Shown piece by piece: positions 11,742 to 23,500 of a stretch of DNA of 64,000 bases. The stretch lies in NCBI GenBank assembly GCA_905147135.1, contig LR990068.1, positions 2,066,001 to 2,130,000 on the forward strand, read 5' to 3'. A program made the position numbers and the translations under genes. This stretch comes from Blastobasis lacticolella (lineage: Eukaryota; Arthropoda; Insecta; Lepidoptera; Blastobasidae). Position 1 is the stretch's first letter, and each line of letters begins with the position of its first letter. The notes under the pieces are model-generated. The model saw nothing but the letters and a program-made list of their open reading frames with translations, was not told the origin of the DNA and made no database searches.

Positions 11742-12250
11742 TATAAATAAATAGCTGTAAAATTTTGTAAAATCCATTTTATTGCAAATATCAACACTGA
11801 TTGAGATTAAAAATAATTAAATCAGTGTTTTTTGTTAATTTCAATCCGTCAATCATTGCTATCACTACATATTTAGAACAAATCCTTTGATCGAGATAGA
11901 TTTGATTGAGAAAGAAACAAAGGCTCACGTAAATTACACTTCGGTTTTATGTTATATAAACATTTTTCAGAAAGACTTTTTGATGAAAACTAATTTTACT
12001 AACTATAGTTAACATTTATGGCTATGGAAGATCGGAATTTCCTAATACTCGTACAAGCAAGTTCTTGCTTAAAAAGAGATTCCAGATACTGAATATTGTA
12101 CTATATTTTAAGTTGCTGAAATAAATGTGTCTATTATTTAAATTTATAAATAAATAGCTTTAAAATTTTGAAAATAAACTTTTATTGCAAATATCAACAC
12201 TAATTTAATTTATATTTAATTAAATTAGAATTTGGTGTTAATTTCATCAC
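11742..12250 (+). repeat. direct duplication downstream of gene A
   Basis: The segment starting at 11742 (tataaataaatagctgtaaaa, then ttattgcaaatatcaacact) is repeated from 12142 (tataaataaatagctttaaaa, then ttattgcaaatatcaacact). The two copies, about 105 bp each, lie 400 bp apart, and the second has extra AT. Confidence 0.6.
11746..11751 (+). terminator. poly(A) signal for gene A
   Basis: AATAAA lies 177 nt after the stop of gene A. Another 3'-end-like stretch at 12373-12413, homologous to the end of gene B, may be an alternative end. Confidence 0.4.
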
Positions 12251-12372
12251 TACGTAATTATAAAACAAAGTTGTACGCCGTGTCTGTTTGGCTATCTGTC
12301 TTTTAATTATTAATTAAGCTTTAAGTCCGCCGTTGTACGAAACAGTGCATTAAGTTTAAATAGTCAATGTAA

Positions 12373-12413
12373 GTGATCTAAAAGTCTGTACTCGACACCA
12401 TAAACGTTATTTC
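12373..12413 (+). other. 3'-end remnant shared with gene B
   Basis: The words gtgatctaaaagtctgtactc and gacaccataaacgtta match, with few changes, the minus-strand end of gene B (gtgatctaaaattctgtactc, gacagcaataaacgtt) at about 16303-16345. This suggests both genes inherited the same 3' region. Confidence 0.5.
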
Positions 12414-12599
12414 TAACTTTGTGAGATTAGAGTGACTCAACCATTGTCAACGTTAACTAAAAGAAATTAAATGATTTCCTAATTTTATGTATTTAATTTA
12501 TTACATTCCTAATGTGAACTAAATTGCAAATTGCTCGAAAATTAAAAAGTGCCAAGCCAGTTATAATTTAAACCGCCATAACTCTTAAATTACAATTTA

Positions 12600-12800
12600 G
12601 TGACAGTCACAAACAACCAGACAGCCTACCTGATGACAAGCGTTAATTGTTGTCCGTCACATCTACAATTCACGCATATAGGTTGCAGACAACAAAAATG
12701 CAGAACCGCAGGTGCATTGCCACTGAGGACTAAGATGATATATAAGGTGATTATTATAAAGGATTATGTATAAGATAAGGCTTCATGCCTGTAATTGCGC
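12600..12800 (+). repeat. interspersed repeat family R7
   Basis: Contains gacagcctacctgatg, aaaaatgcagaaccgcaggt and catgcctgtaattgcgctgg. Related copies: 17938-18430, 19868-19985, 32770-33075 and 61765-61930. Confidence 0.65.
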
Positions 12801-13084
12801 TGGCTACCTTAACCGAAGATTTAGGATAATGGGCTCCCTTTTCCGCACTTGACCTCAAACTTGGTCCCTTGTACGTAGTTCCGTAACCGAAACACAACAA
12901 TGTAAACATTGTTGCTTGGCAGATATATTAAGAAATAAGGCGGTGGTAGACACTCAGGCAGAGTCCTCAGAATTGATCGAGTACTACCACTTGATATAGT
13001 TTTGGCCAGCTTAAAAAATGATAACAATCTCCTATTTAAATAGATTGATTGATGAGTATTGTTACAATATTTTTACATTATTAA

Positions 13085-13250
13085 GGTTTTCCCTGGAGAG
13101 TACAACGTGGAGTTCTTCAAGAAAGGGGTGAAAAGGTTTTTAAAGGGTAGTCAACGCGTGGGTGATGGTATTGCAAACGTCCATAGGCTGCGGTGACTGC
13201 TTACCATTAGGCAGGACGTAAGCTTGCTTGCCACCTTTGTGGTATAAAAA
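13085..13250 (-). repeat. interspersed repeat family R3
   Basis: Reverse complement of the family seen at 33138, 44478 and 57953: accactaaggtggcaaacaag, tggtaagcagtcaccgcag, acgtttgcaatacc, gttgtactctccagg. Confidence 0.7.
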
Positions 13251-13435
13251 AAAGAACATGCCGTGACCAAGATTGCTGAGTCATCATTATCCACGACAAC
13301 AAACTTCCTTTCTTTTTAAGATCACGAAATTCGTTAGGAATAACCATCTGCAGTTGGAAACGGAATGAGGTATGTAGGACTCACCCAAAGTAATGCAAGG
13401 ATCCTATGCCCTAAAACATGAGGGTTTGTCCCTCT

Positions 13436-14395
13436 CGCCGCAAACCGATAGAACTCCCTTTGATATCGGTGTATGCATGATTTAAAGATGGCGTTTCGCC
13501 TATTCCCTAGCGCGCAAACACGTCTCGTTTACAGCCATTATGTCCATGTAGTGGCGATCCATATCTACAGCAAATACCAAATTAGAGTAGAAAAGGATTA
13601 TAAATGTCAAATCCAGTTGCCTACAGAGATTACTAATAGCCCCACTGGTCACGGCGTGTTACAACTTTGTAACAGTACTTAGATATCCTGGTTACGGCAT
13701 GTCCCCATTCAGTAACAGTACTCAGAAATCCTGGTCACGGCGTCTCCCAATAATGTTTTTTAATTTAGATTATCCAGGCATTTGACCGCCATCTTACCTG
13801 GTGGTAAGTGACGATGCAGCCGAAAATTAAATATGCCTGTCTAGCCTATTCACTTCATCCTTGAAGGCGTCCAGATTGTAGTGATCAGGGAACACACTAC
13901 TCAGTGTTGTGACAATACTCAGACATCCTGGTCACGGCGTGTGCCAATATTGTAACAGTATTCAGACATCCAGGTCACGGCGTGTGCCAATATTGTAATA
14001 GTACTCAGACATCCTGGTCACGGTGTGTGCCAATATTGTACCAATACTCAGATATAATCAAGCCATGCTCGCTACAAGCATAGCATGATTGGTCTTCGAT
14101 CTCATCGTTGCTTCCCATCATCTGAGAGAGTCAAATGTAAGCCTATAAGGTCTGAAACGAAATTATTCGACAGATAGAAAAATCGATACACTAGCTTAGG
14201 CATTTGTCAGCTGAAGACCGATATCCGTTGGGGTTAAAGTTGAGAGAAGAGGAAAGGCTACGTATAGGCACGTATGGGCTATGTGTCTAGATAGAGCGAA
14301 AAATGGCTGACAGGGACTGGATGCGCAAAAATAAAGACCTAGATGGCATGGCAAGTCCAATTGGCGCTCTTTGGTGGAGGCCTATCTGTCTATCT
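13436..14395 (+). repeat. left arm of a long inverted repeat
   Basis: Pairs with 14936-15811. Both arms share gatttaaagatggcgtttcgc, an array of about 43 bp (cagacatcctggtcacggcgtg, ccaatattgtaacagtactc), an R5 piece, and an inner end with tagatggcatggcaagtcca. Local reading frames in the two arms are shadows of this repeat. Confidence 0.8.
13630..14055 (+). repeat. ~43-bp minisatellite
   Basis: Repeats of ctcagacatcctggtcacgg, cgtgtgccaatattgtaaca. The same word, inverted, lies at 15240-15320 and 15540-15590. A relative, gccgtgaccaggatggctga, occurs at 36990-37210. Confidence 0.7.
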
Positions 14396-14590
14396 GTAGG
14401 CAATAAACTCAAAAACTACTGAACGAATTTTCGTGCGGTTTCACCAATAGACAGAGTGATTCATGAGCAATGATTATGTGTATAATACATGCATATTATA
14501 ATAGATCAACCCCGAGGAAACCCGTGCGAAGCCGGGGCGGGAACAAGTGAACAATAAAATCTGATACCCAAGTGGGTATTGAAATAACTA

Positions 14591-14914
14591 ATCATCTTGG
14601 CGTTAATATCCCGGTTCTTCTCCCGCGCACGAGGGCCGGGGTCTGCCTTGACTAAAATCCTGAATTTCGCAGATCAGGTAATAAGAGTGGAGCGACTGCG
14701 ATCTAATCTCCGTGATCCTGAACGGTTTGGATCATGGTTACATATTCAGTCGCCAGAATGTGTAGGTTCCATCATGTTATTTTCCCCCACCGTATCATCA
14801 TCGGTTAGTGTTCAACTAATGTACATAACTCAGAAAAGACGCATTGTTATTTGGTACTGGGATTTGAACCCAGGACCTCTCACTTAGAGTTGGACCCCAT
14901 TTAGGCACCGACGC
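14591..14914 (-). repeat. tRNA-derived SINE (S1), minus strand, in the IR spacer
   Basis: Starts atcttggcgttaatatccc and ends with a degraded tRNA head (gggatttgaaccca, ttaggcaccgacgc). It is the main content of the spacer between the inverted arms. Confidence 0.75.
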
Positions 14915-14935
14915 TTAGCTAGGCTGTCATTATCA

Positions 14936-15811
14936 TCAGGCCATCGCAGTCCACTGCAGGACATAGGCCTCCCCCAAAGCGCGCCAATTGGATTTGCCAT
15001 GCCATCTAGGTCTTTATTTTTGCGCATCCAGTCCCTGCCATCCATTTTCCGCATATATTCGCTCTATATCTAGACACGTAGCCCATACGTGCTCATACGT
15101 AGTCTTTCCTCTTCTCTCAACTTTAACCCCAACGGATATCGGTCTTCAGCTTACAAATGCCTAAGCTAGTGTACAGATTTTTCTATCTGTCGAATAATTT
15201 CGTTTTAGACCTTATAGGCTTGCATTTGACTCATCTCAGCTGATGGGTTGATTATATCTGAGTATTGTTACTACATATATTGGCACACGCCGTGACCAGG
15301 ATGTCTGAATATTGTCATAACACTATAGTGAGTGTGTTCCCTGATCACTATAATCTGTACGCCTCAAGGCCAGAGTGAATAGGCTGTTCCTAGACAGGCA
15401 TACTAAATCTTCGGCCGCTTCGTCACTTACCACCGGGTGAGGTGGCGGTCAAATGCCCGGCAAGTCAAATAGTACAAAAAGAGGAATATTTAGGCCTGAA
15501 TAAACTAAATTAAAAAAAATTAAATAAAAAAATTATTGGGACAAGCCAGGATGTCTGAGTACTGTTACAAAATTGTAACACGCCGTGACCAATGGGGCTA
15601 TTAGCAATCTCGGTGGACAACTGGATTTGATATTTATAATCCTTTTCTACTCTTATTTGGTATTTGCTATAGCCAGTGTCGCTATGGATCGCCACTACGT
15701 GGACGTAATGGCTGTAAACGAGACGTGGTTGCGCGCTGGGGAATAGGCGAAACGCCATCTTTAAATCATGCATATACCGAGATCAAAGGGAGTTCTGTCA
15801 GTTTGCGGCGA
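14936..15811 (-). repeat. right arm of a long inverted repeat
   Basis: Reverse complement of 13436-14395 with scattered substitutions and indels. The inner end keeps the full tail catcgcagtccactgcagga, which is truncated in the left arm. Confidence 0.8.
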
Positions 15812-16300
15812 GAAGGATACCCCCAGATTTTAGGGGAAACAAACTTCTGTGGCCAACCTGGAAGGCGCTAAATAGGCTGCGAACGCAGGTAGGCCGATGT
15901 AAGGAAAATCTCTTTAGGTGGGGTTATATAAATGAAAGTTCTCAGTGTGACTATATAATATCTCCGCAAACCATGGACCACCTCGTTTCGTGCTGGACGT
16001 GTTCCTAAAACTTTAACAATGGAGGACTTGTTCGAGGCCTGTTCAAACGCTGTATGAGTCGCCGAATACTAGGCGTATAAAGTATAAGTCAGAGTTTAGT
16101 CCATCGACTCGATAAGAAAAAGAAGAAGGCTATAGTATCGTTGCATTACTTTGGGTGCATCTTACATACCCCTACTGCGTTGGCACCTTTACATTTCAGA
16201 GCTGTTTGCAATTTAGTTTACATCAGGAATGTGATAAATAAAATACATAAAATAAGAAAATCATTTAATATCTTTCAGTTTATGTTGACAATATGGGAAA
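15812..16300. other. intergenic DNA, no feature recognised
   Basis: Between the inverted repeat and the end of gene B. Contains aggagttctg-like and retroelement-looking words, but nothing I can assign. Confidence 0.4.
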
Positions 16301-16305
16301 CAACG

Positions 16306-16311
16306 TTTATT
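16306..16311 (-). terminator. poly(A) signal for gene B
   Basis: TTTATT on the plus strand reads AATAAA on the gene B strand, 162 nt past the stop and just past the decayed end of the repeat array. Confidence 0.5.
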
Positions 16312-16344
16312 GCTGTCGAGTACAGAATTTTAGATCACTTAATA

Positions 16345-17507
16345 CTGGTAGGGTCGAGGTTGTTGATAAATTATGATAGGTGGATATGTTAATTATTGGT
16401 GGTGCTTGGGTTGATGATACGTTATGGTAGGGGGATAGGTTAATGACATTTAGTGCTAGGGTTGATGATACGTTATGGTAGGTTGATTCCAGTTGGTGCG
16501 TTGGTTGACGATAGGTTATGATAGGTGGATAGATTGATGACAGTACGTGCTTGGGTTAATGATACGTTATGGTTGGTGGGTAGGTTGATGACAGTTGGTG
16601 CGTGGGTTGATGATAGGTTAAAATAGATGGGTAGATTGATAACAGTTGGTGTTCGGGTTGATGATACGTTATGCTTGGTGGGTAGGTTGATGACAGTTAG
16701 TGCGTGGGTTGATGATACGTTATGATAGGTGGGTAGATTGATGACAGTTGGTGCGTGGGTTGATGATACGTTATGGTTGGTGGGTAGGTTGATGACAGTT
16801 GGTGCGTGGGTTGATGATAGGTTATGATAGGTGGGTAGATTGATAACAGTTGGTGCTTGGGTTAATGATACGTTATGGTTGGTGGGTAGGTTGATGACAG
16901 TTGGTGCGTGGGTTGATGATTGGTTATGATAGGTGGGTAGATTGATAACAGTTGGTGCTTGGGTTAATGATACGTTATGGTTGGTGGGTAGGTTGATGAC
17001 AGTTGGTGCGTGGGTTGATGATACGTGATAATAGGTGGGTAGGTTGATGGTAGGTGATGCGTCGCTTAATGATACTTTATGGTAGGTAGGTAGGTTGGTG
17101 GTAGGTGGTGCGTGGGTTGATGCTAGGTTATGATAGGTCGGTAGGTTGGTGGTAGATGGTGCGTGGCTTGATAATACGTTATGGTAGGTGGGTAGATTGA
17201 TAGCAATTGGCGCGTGGGTTAGAGATAGGTTATGATAGGTGGGTAGGTTGGTGGTAGATGGTGCGTGGCTTGATAATACGTAATGATAGATGGGTAGGTT
17301 GGTGATAGGTCGTGTGTGTGTTGATGATGGGTTATGATAAGTGAATACGGTAATGATAGGTAGTGACTGGGTTAATGGTAAGCTGGGATAGGTGGGTAGT
17401 TTGATTATAGGTGGTATGAAGGTTGTTGATAAGCTACGATAGGTAGATAGGTTGATGACAGGTAGTGACTGGGTTGATGGTAAGCTGGGATAGGTGGGAA
17501 GATTGAT
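16345..17507 (-). repeat. 51-bp tandem array coding the gene B tail
   Basis: The unit is 51 bp (17 codons). In the distal half it forms 102-bp dimers that alternate INLPTNHNVS and INLPTYHN(L/Q)S. Twenty complete units are in frame from 17507 to the TAA at 16475-16473. About two more units and a short unique end continue in a shifted frame to about 16345. Confidence 0.9.
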
Positions 17508-20500
17508 GATTTTCGTTTGGTTGGTTGTTGATTGGCTACGATATTTCGTACGATTTCTAATAGTAATAAATTTGTCTCCCGTTGTTGGATAAATATCCTT
17601 CACCATACGGCAAAGCACGATCGCACCATCCCGGTCTTCTTTTAGGTGGACTGTGGCGCTCACTGGGCCCCGCACCGACGCCGCCAGCCACGTCCAATTG
17701 GAAGTCTCTCCGTATTCGGCTAACGAAAGTAGGAGGGGGTTATGAGCATAGGCGTAAGAAGGGGGTAGGGGTGGGTGGGCCGTGCCCACCCCAGGATGGG
17801 GTGCTCACTGGCCGTATATTGGCGATTGACTCGGTTTCATCGGCCACCGCAGGAGCCAGGCCCCTGGAAAATAGCCCTAGATACGCTAATGATTATGAGC
17901 GAGTGCGTGAATGATTATTCTTATTTTTTGATGCTACTCAGTGACAAACGACAGCCCACCTGATGGTATGTGGTAACTGTCGCCCATAAACATCTACAAT
18001 TTATACATTTAGGTTGCACGTTACAAATGTATATACAATAAGATACCTAAACAGATCAGAGATTTAGATATGATGGAGTTCAAACACAGTATCTTTAATT
18101 GGCCGAATAATGCTATTATCGATGTGACAAATTCTTCTATGTACTTTATATAAATGTAGTAAATATAAATAATAATTATAATGTAAAATGTTAATGATGA
18201 TTTAATCAAATGTAATTTAATTTATAATGATTTCATCGTGTTTATAATATTATGTATGCCACTAACCAGGCTAGACATAGTGATTCATATTATTTAACAA
18301 TAAATGTGTAAGATTTTATCGTACTTATGTCAACAAGTAAATGATTTGATGTGACATTTGACAAAAATGCAAAACCGCAGGTGCGTTGTCACTGTAAGGA
18401 CTAAGATGAAATGCCGCATGCCTGTAAATACGATGCAGACAGACAAACTGGAGGGACGCAGTGGAAAAAGACCTGTCGACTGTTGGCACAGGACAGAGTG
18501 GAATGGGCTTCTTAGTGTCGGTTAAGTACATTTGTTGAATTCTAACCGATGCTCTAGCGGTGAGGGAATATATCGTGATGAAACCTGCAAATTCAGGCGA
18601 CTGGATAATAGTGTAACCATGATCCAATCTGGTCAGGTTCCCCTGGTAGCAGGTTCACGGCGGTCAGATGGGAGTTGCTCCACTGTAATTACCTGATCGC
18701 CAAATCCTGGATCATGGTCAAGGCGGACCCCGAGCCCTCGTGCTCGAGATATTAACGCAAAGATTATTATTATTATAGTGTTGGAGGCCAGACTCGTTTT
18801 GGGTGACTGCATCATAGTAAGTAAGTATTAGTGAACTTATTAAATTTACCGAATAACAAATGCAACTGGAGCACGTAGAAGCAGTCATTGCGAATGCTCT
18901 GCAGGTCTGCCCTGCAGGTGAAGTTGTACACGGCGCCGACATCCAGCAAGCCAGTCGCGTTCACCGACAGCTGGAGCTTCGTGTCGCCTGGTATGAAGAC
19001 AACAACAAAGTACAAAATTCTTTATTGAGTAGGACATTACATATCTCTTTCAATTGTCAAAAGGGGGGGTAGGAAAGTAGGAAGAAAACACACAGTAACA
19101 TGTAGGCCACTCCGGGACCGGAACACATCCACCCCACGCCAAGAACGGCCGGACCGTGTCCGACAATACCAGATAGAGCCAGTCAGTGCCAAGCAGAGCC
19201 GGACCGCGCCCGACATAATGTATAGTTAGGAACCTATATTACTAATCACTAATCATCATCCTAGAGGTGTTTCCTTTGGACTATGACATGGGATCCTTTA
19301 AGAGGTATATTAGGGACCTCCTTAGAGGCGGGAAAGGCATTGGTAGCACCCCTGGCGTTGCTGATGTCCATAGGCGGCGGTGACGTATCGTTATGACGTA
19401 TCACATAAAAAGAAAAAAAAGGTAGAGATATTTATTCAACAAACACGAAATGAGAGGGTAAGATACATTGAAAGAAGAAGAGGAAATAAATCATAAAACA
19501 GCACTATACATACGCATAAAAATTGAAAATGTCAAGACCGCCTGCCCCCCGGAATTATTCCCAGAAAGATGGCTGCGTTACCTCGTTGAATGCTTACTCT
19601 GACCGAGGAACCGGCCAGCTCTCCGGTCACCTGTGGTGTCTATTAATATAATCTATAATCTTTTAGAAGTAAATTCCGGGTTCAGCCAAGGTCCGCATCC
19701 CTACTCGTTCTTTGCCTAGTGTTTTTATTCTGCTCCTTGACAAAAGACGGACAGCCCCCCTGCGCGGCTAGAATAAGTGTGCTTTTGCCTTCTATAAGTG
19801 AGAAAAAGCGCGACATAGATACTGCTATCTCTTTTATCTTAGTGTTGAGAGGAAACAAACTGTGCTGATGGTAAGCGGTAACTGTCTTCATTCAAGCAAC
19901 AAAAATGAAGAATCGCGGGTGGTCACTGTAAGGAATAATATCAAATGCCTCATGCCTGCAATTGCACTGACTACTTAATCCTTCAAACCGAAACACAACA
20001 ATGCAAGCATTGTTGCGGGGCGGCAGAAATACATAAGGCGGTGGTACTCACCCAGGCAGACTCCTCAGGCTTGTCAGAGTCCACGTCAGAGATGTGAAGG
20101 TGGAAAAGGGTAATTCCTCACCAGTGACCTGTGAGCAGGGGACCAGGGGTCCGACAGTTGACCGTCAGAAGTAGTATTTACGCCGCGGAAGTTGGCACAC
20201 CTCTCCAGTGCGATGTAGGAACTGTAAACGCCATCTATGTGCGGATGCTTGCCAACCTTGTGTTTGTGTACTCATAATGTGAGTATTGTTGAGTTTCCCT
20301 ATTGAAGCGATAGATGTCGCACCAACCATTAGTCCACCGATGCTCTCACTTTTCACTGAGTACCATAAAAAAGCATAAAAACTACAAAAAACAACGTAAT
20401 ACCTACAACCAATGATGCTAGACGGTGTTCCCGTGATGACCAGTACGCGTAAGCCTTTGGCCTTCACTAGCGCCTTCCCCAAGTCTTCAGCATCCAACGG

Positions 20501-23500
20501 GTTGTGGCTCAGCACCAGATATTGGAGAAACGGGAATGCTTCCAGCGCGGAACTGGGGGCAAGTAAGGATTGGGTCGGTCCTCCCACAAGGTGGAGCGAC
20601 GACCTGGTAAAGATCGCAGGTACCACCTGGATGCGAAGGACGCAGGACCGGCCTTTGTGGAGATCTCTGGGGGAGGCCTATGCCCAGCAGTAGGCGCCTT
20701 TCGGCTGATATGATGATGATTATGAGGGATTGGGTAACCCCCAACTTCATAGCGATGCCACACGGCACCCGCTCATTTATTTTTGTTTACTACGTATCAA
20801 GTATTAGGCGATGTCTTAATTGGCAACGGTGCGACCATCGTCGTGCGACGGTTAGTTTTAAGGTAGCCTATTGATCGGGCGACATCCGTCGTACGACCAC
20901 GGTCACACCACCGTTGCCAACTAGGACCGCGTCTGTGAGCATCGGATAATGTTCAACTCACAAACAAAACTCTGAAAAGAGTCATTGGTACATTGCAGCA
21001 GTGGGATTCGAACCCGGTACTCGCTTAAGAGTCGGACACCTTAACCACTAGTCCACCCACTTAATTACTCGATACCCATACTATAGAGGGTAGGGCGAAA
21101 TAACCCCAAAGTAAGGGGGTTTTTTGCACTACCCTCACGAAGAAGCTTACCTTATATTTGTAAGAGCATTGCGACTCAGGCCCAATCTAATCAGCATTCT
21201 ATTCTGCATCAACTCTTTTGGCACATATGTCAAGTTGCAGTTAGCTCCAATAAACGAAGTCAGAGTCGTAACTCCTTGTAGAGCTTGTTTTATAACCTCT
21301 GAGTTTGAAGATTTGAACTCCAGATGGCTTAAGCTCTTACACTTCGACAACCATCCCGGAGATAAGTTGGTAACATTAGAGTGTCTGATCCTTAAGCTCT
21401 TCAACGCACGGCAGTGTCCAAACTTCGTGTCGACGGTACCACTTTCGATGTACACGTGCCTGATATTGTTTGCTTTGGGCAAATACGGCAGTGTGCCATA
21501 TATTACCCGGAGTCTCATCAAACCCGCCAAAGGCTTCAAGACGTAAGGGTCGATCGGGACGTGGTCTAGTATCAACTCCTCGATTTCCAAACGTTCCATG
21601 TGGGTCTCGTTCACTTTGTCTTTCATTAGACTCAGATGGAGAGAGGCAGTTTTGCACAAGTTCACACTCTTGTCGGAGAACACCATTTGGTAAGACACCT
21701 TCGGAAGTGGACACAGGACCAGATGAATATGCATCGCGTGGAACCAATTGTTGAATGGGTATAAGGTTTCCAATGTGAAATTCGTGTCTGTTGGATCACA
21801 TTCTCTGAACAAATTCCCGTACATGTCTGAAATGGGATTTTTAAGGGTATAGTCAGTCTTCCCTAGTTACCTAACTTATGTTGGCAAGCGTATTATAATA
21901 ACATATTAAAAGAGCATTATCTTTCCACTTGCAATCCATAATATGATATATTTATAGGTATTTATTTAGTATTTGTGTTATTTATTATATATGTAGGTAA
22001 TATTACCATTATATATATAGATACTTATGTGAGTAATTCAATTGGGTGCACGTCTCTCTCTTCGGTAGGTCTGCTGTAAGACATTTCTTTTTAGAAATAA
22101 GCTGTACCTTTTGTGATTGTAATCTTTATGTTCATATTATTGTAACTTTCTTTGTGCACAATAAACGGTTAAATAAATAATTAATTATTATTTGGTATTA
22201 ATCACTAACCTCTAATCATTTATTTTATTAATTTGACATAAATTAACAATTTTAGAAATAATAATTACTAAGACACAGCAAATATCAATATGTAGTCATC
22301 ATCGTCTTAGCGCTCATCCCGGCCTCTGCCATTGTCCGCTTTTCTACTCATTCTTCTCCATTCCGTGGTCGTAAGCCGTTGGCTCTCGCATTCAACTCAG
22401 TGATGTCAAATCCATCGCTTCTTGGGTCACCCACGGGGCCTCTTTCCGGATACCGGCATGTTCAAGCACCTATTTCCCACGTATCCCTGAGGCTTACGCA
22501 ACACGTGACCAAACCAGCGCAGACGAGCCTCCTCGATCTTATCTGCGATATCCCTTACGACATAGAAAATCAAACTAGTTAGAAGAGGTATCTTCGCCGT
22601 TTGTACCGGAACCGATGCCACCGCTCCCGACCCTACTATTTTTACCACTACTTATGCAACTAAATATGCATAGGCTTACGCACGCACACGCAAAGACAAA
22701 CGGAGAGCTGTGATTAGTCCATCGGTCACTACCACATACACACATTGCGTTGCGTGTGTGCTGTAACTCCTCTCTGAATTTACATATACGCTAGGGATTG
22801 ACAAAATCGAATTATATCGATATTAACACAGGGGGGGTTGAAGGACGCATAAAGAGGATATAGAGTAGGGGTACTGTTATATGTTGTACTGATTTATCAT
22901 AGGGGGTATCGCATTAGTACGGCAGAGTTACGACAGTATGTTTTAGAAGTCTCCTTTTTTTTTGTTTTAGAAGTCTGTTCGCTTCTTGCTTTGCAATTAA
23001 TTATTGTGCAAGATGGCATATTTTAAACAATTTAGTCACAGCTTTTTTTGATGCGCAATCCGATGAATTACGCAAAAACTGACGGCGCGTTCCCGCCTTT
23101 TGGAAGAAACTAGCCCATTTGCTTACAGTTGTGGCGCGCCTACACCGCCCACTTAGCACATCTAACTAGTTTGATTTTCTATGCCTTACGCCACCGCTGC
23201 CACGAATGTACTCGTTACGTATTCGATTAAGTCGCGTAACTCCGCACATCCACCGCAGCATCCCCATTTCGTTGGCATGGAGTTCGCGAACGTGTTTCGT
23301 CAGCGCTGGCCATGTCTCGCAGACATAGAGCATTACCGGTCTAATTATACTCTTGTATATAAGCCCGTGTGGTGTCCGGCAGAGTAGAATAGCACCAACC
23401 CCTTACACTCATGGGTGTCGTACAAGGCGACTAATGTTTTCGAGACAAAAGATCAAGAGTCTCCTAAGTCTGGAAAATGGGCAGCAGCATTTTCCATTGT

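Noticed and set aside
13473..13682. Two similar frames at 13473-13682 and 15510-15773 starting MHDLKMAFRLFPSAQ, at first sight conserved proteins
   Set aside because: They are the two arms of the inverted repeat; similarity comes from DNA duplication, with no sign of coding constraint.
17582..17914. Plus-strand frame opposite the gene B exon 5 acceptor
   Set aside because: Shadow of gene B on the other strand.
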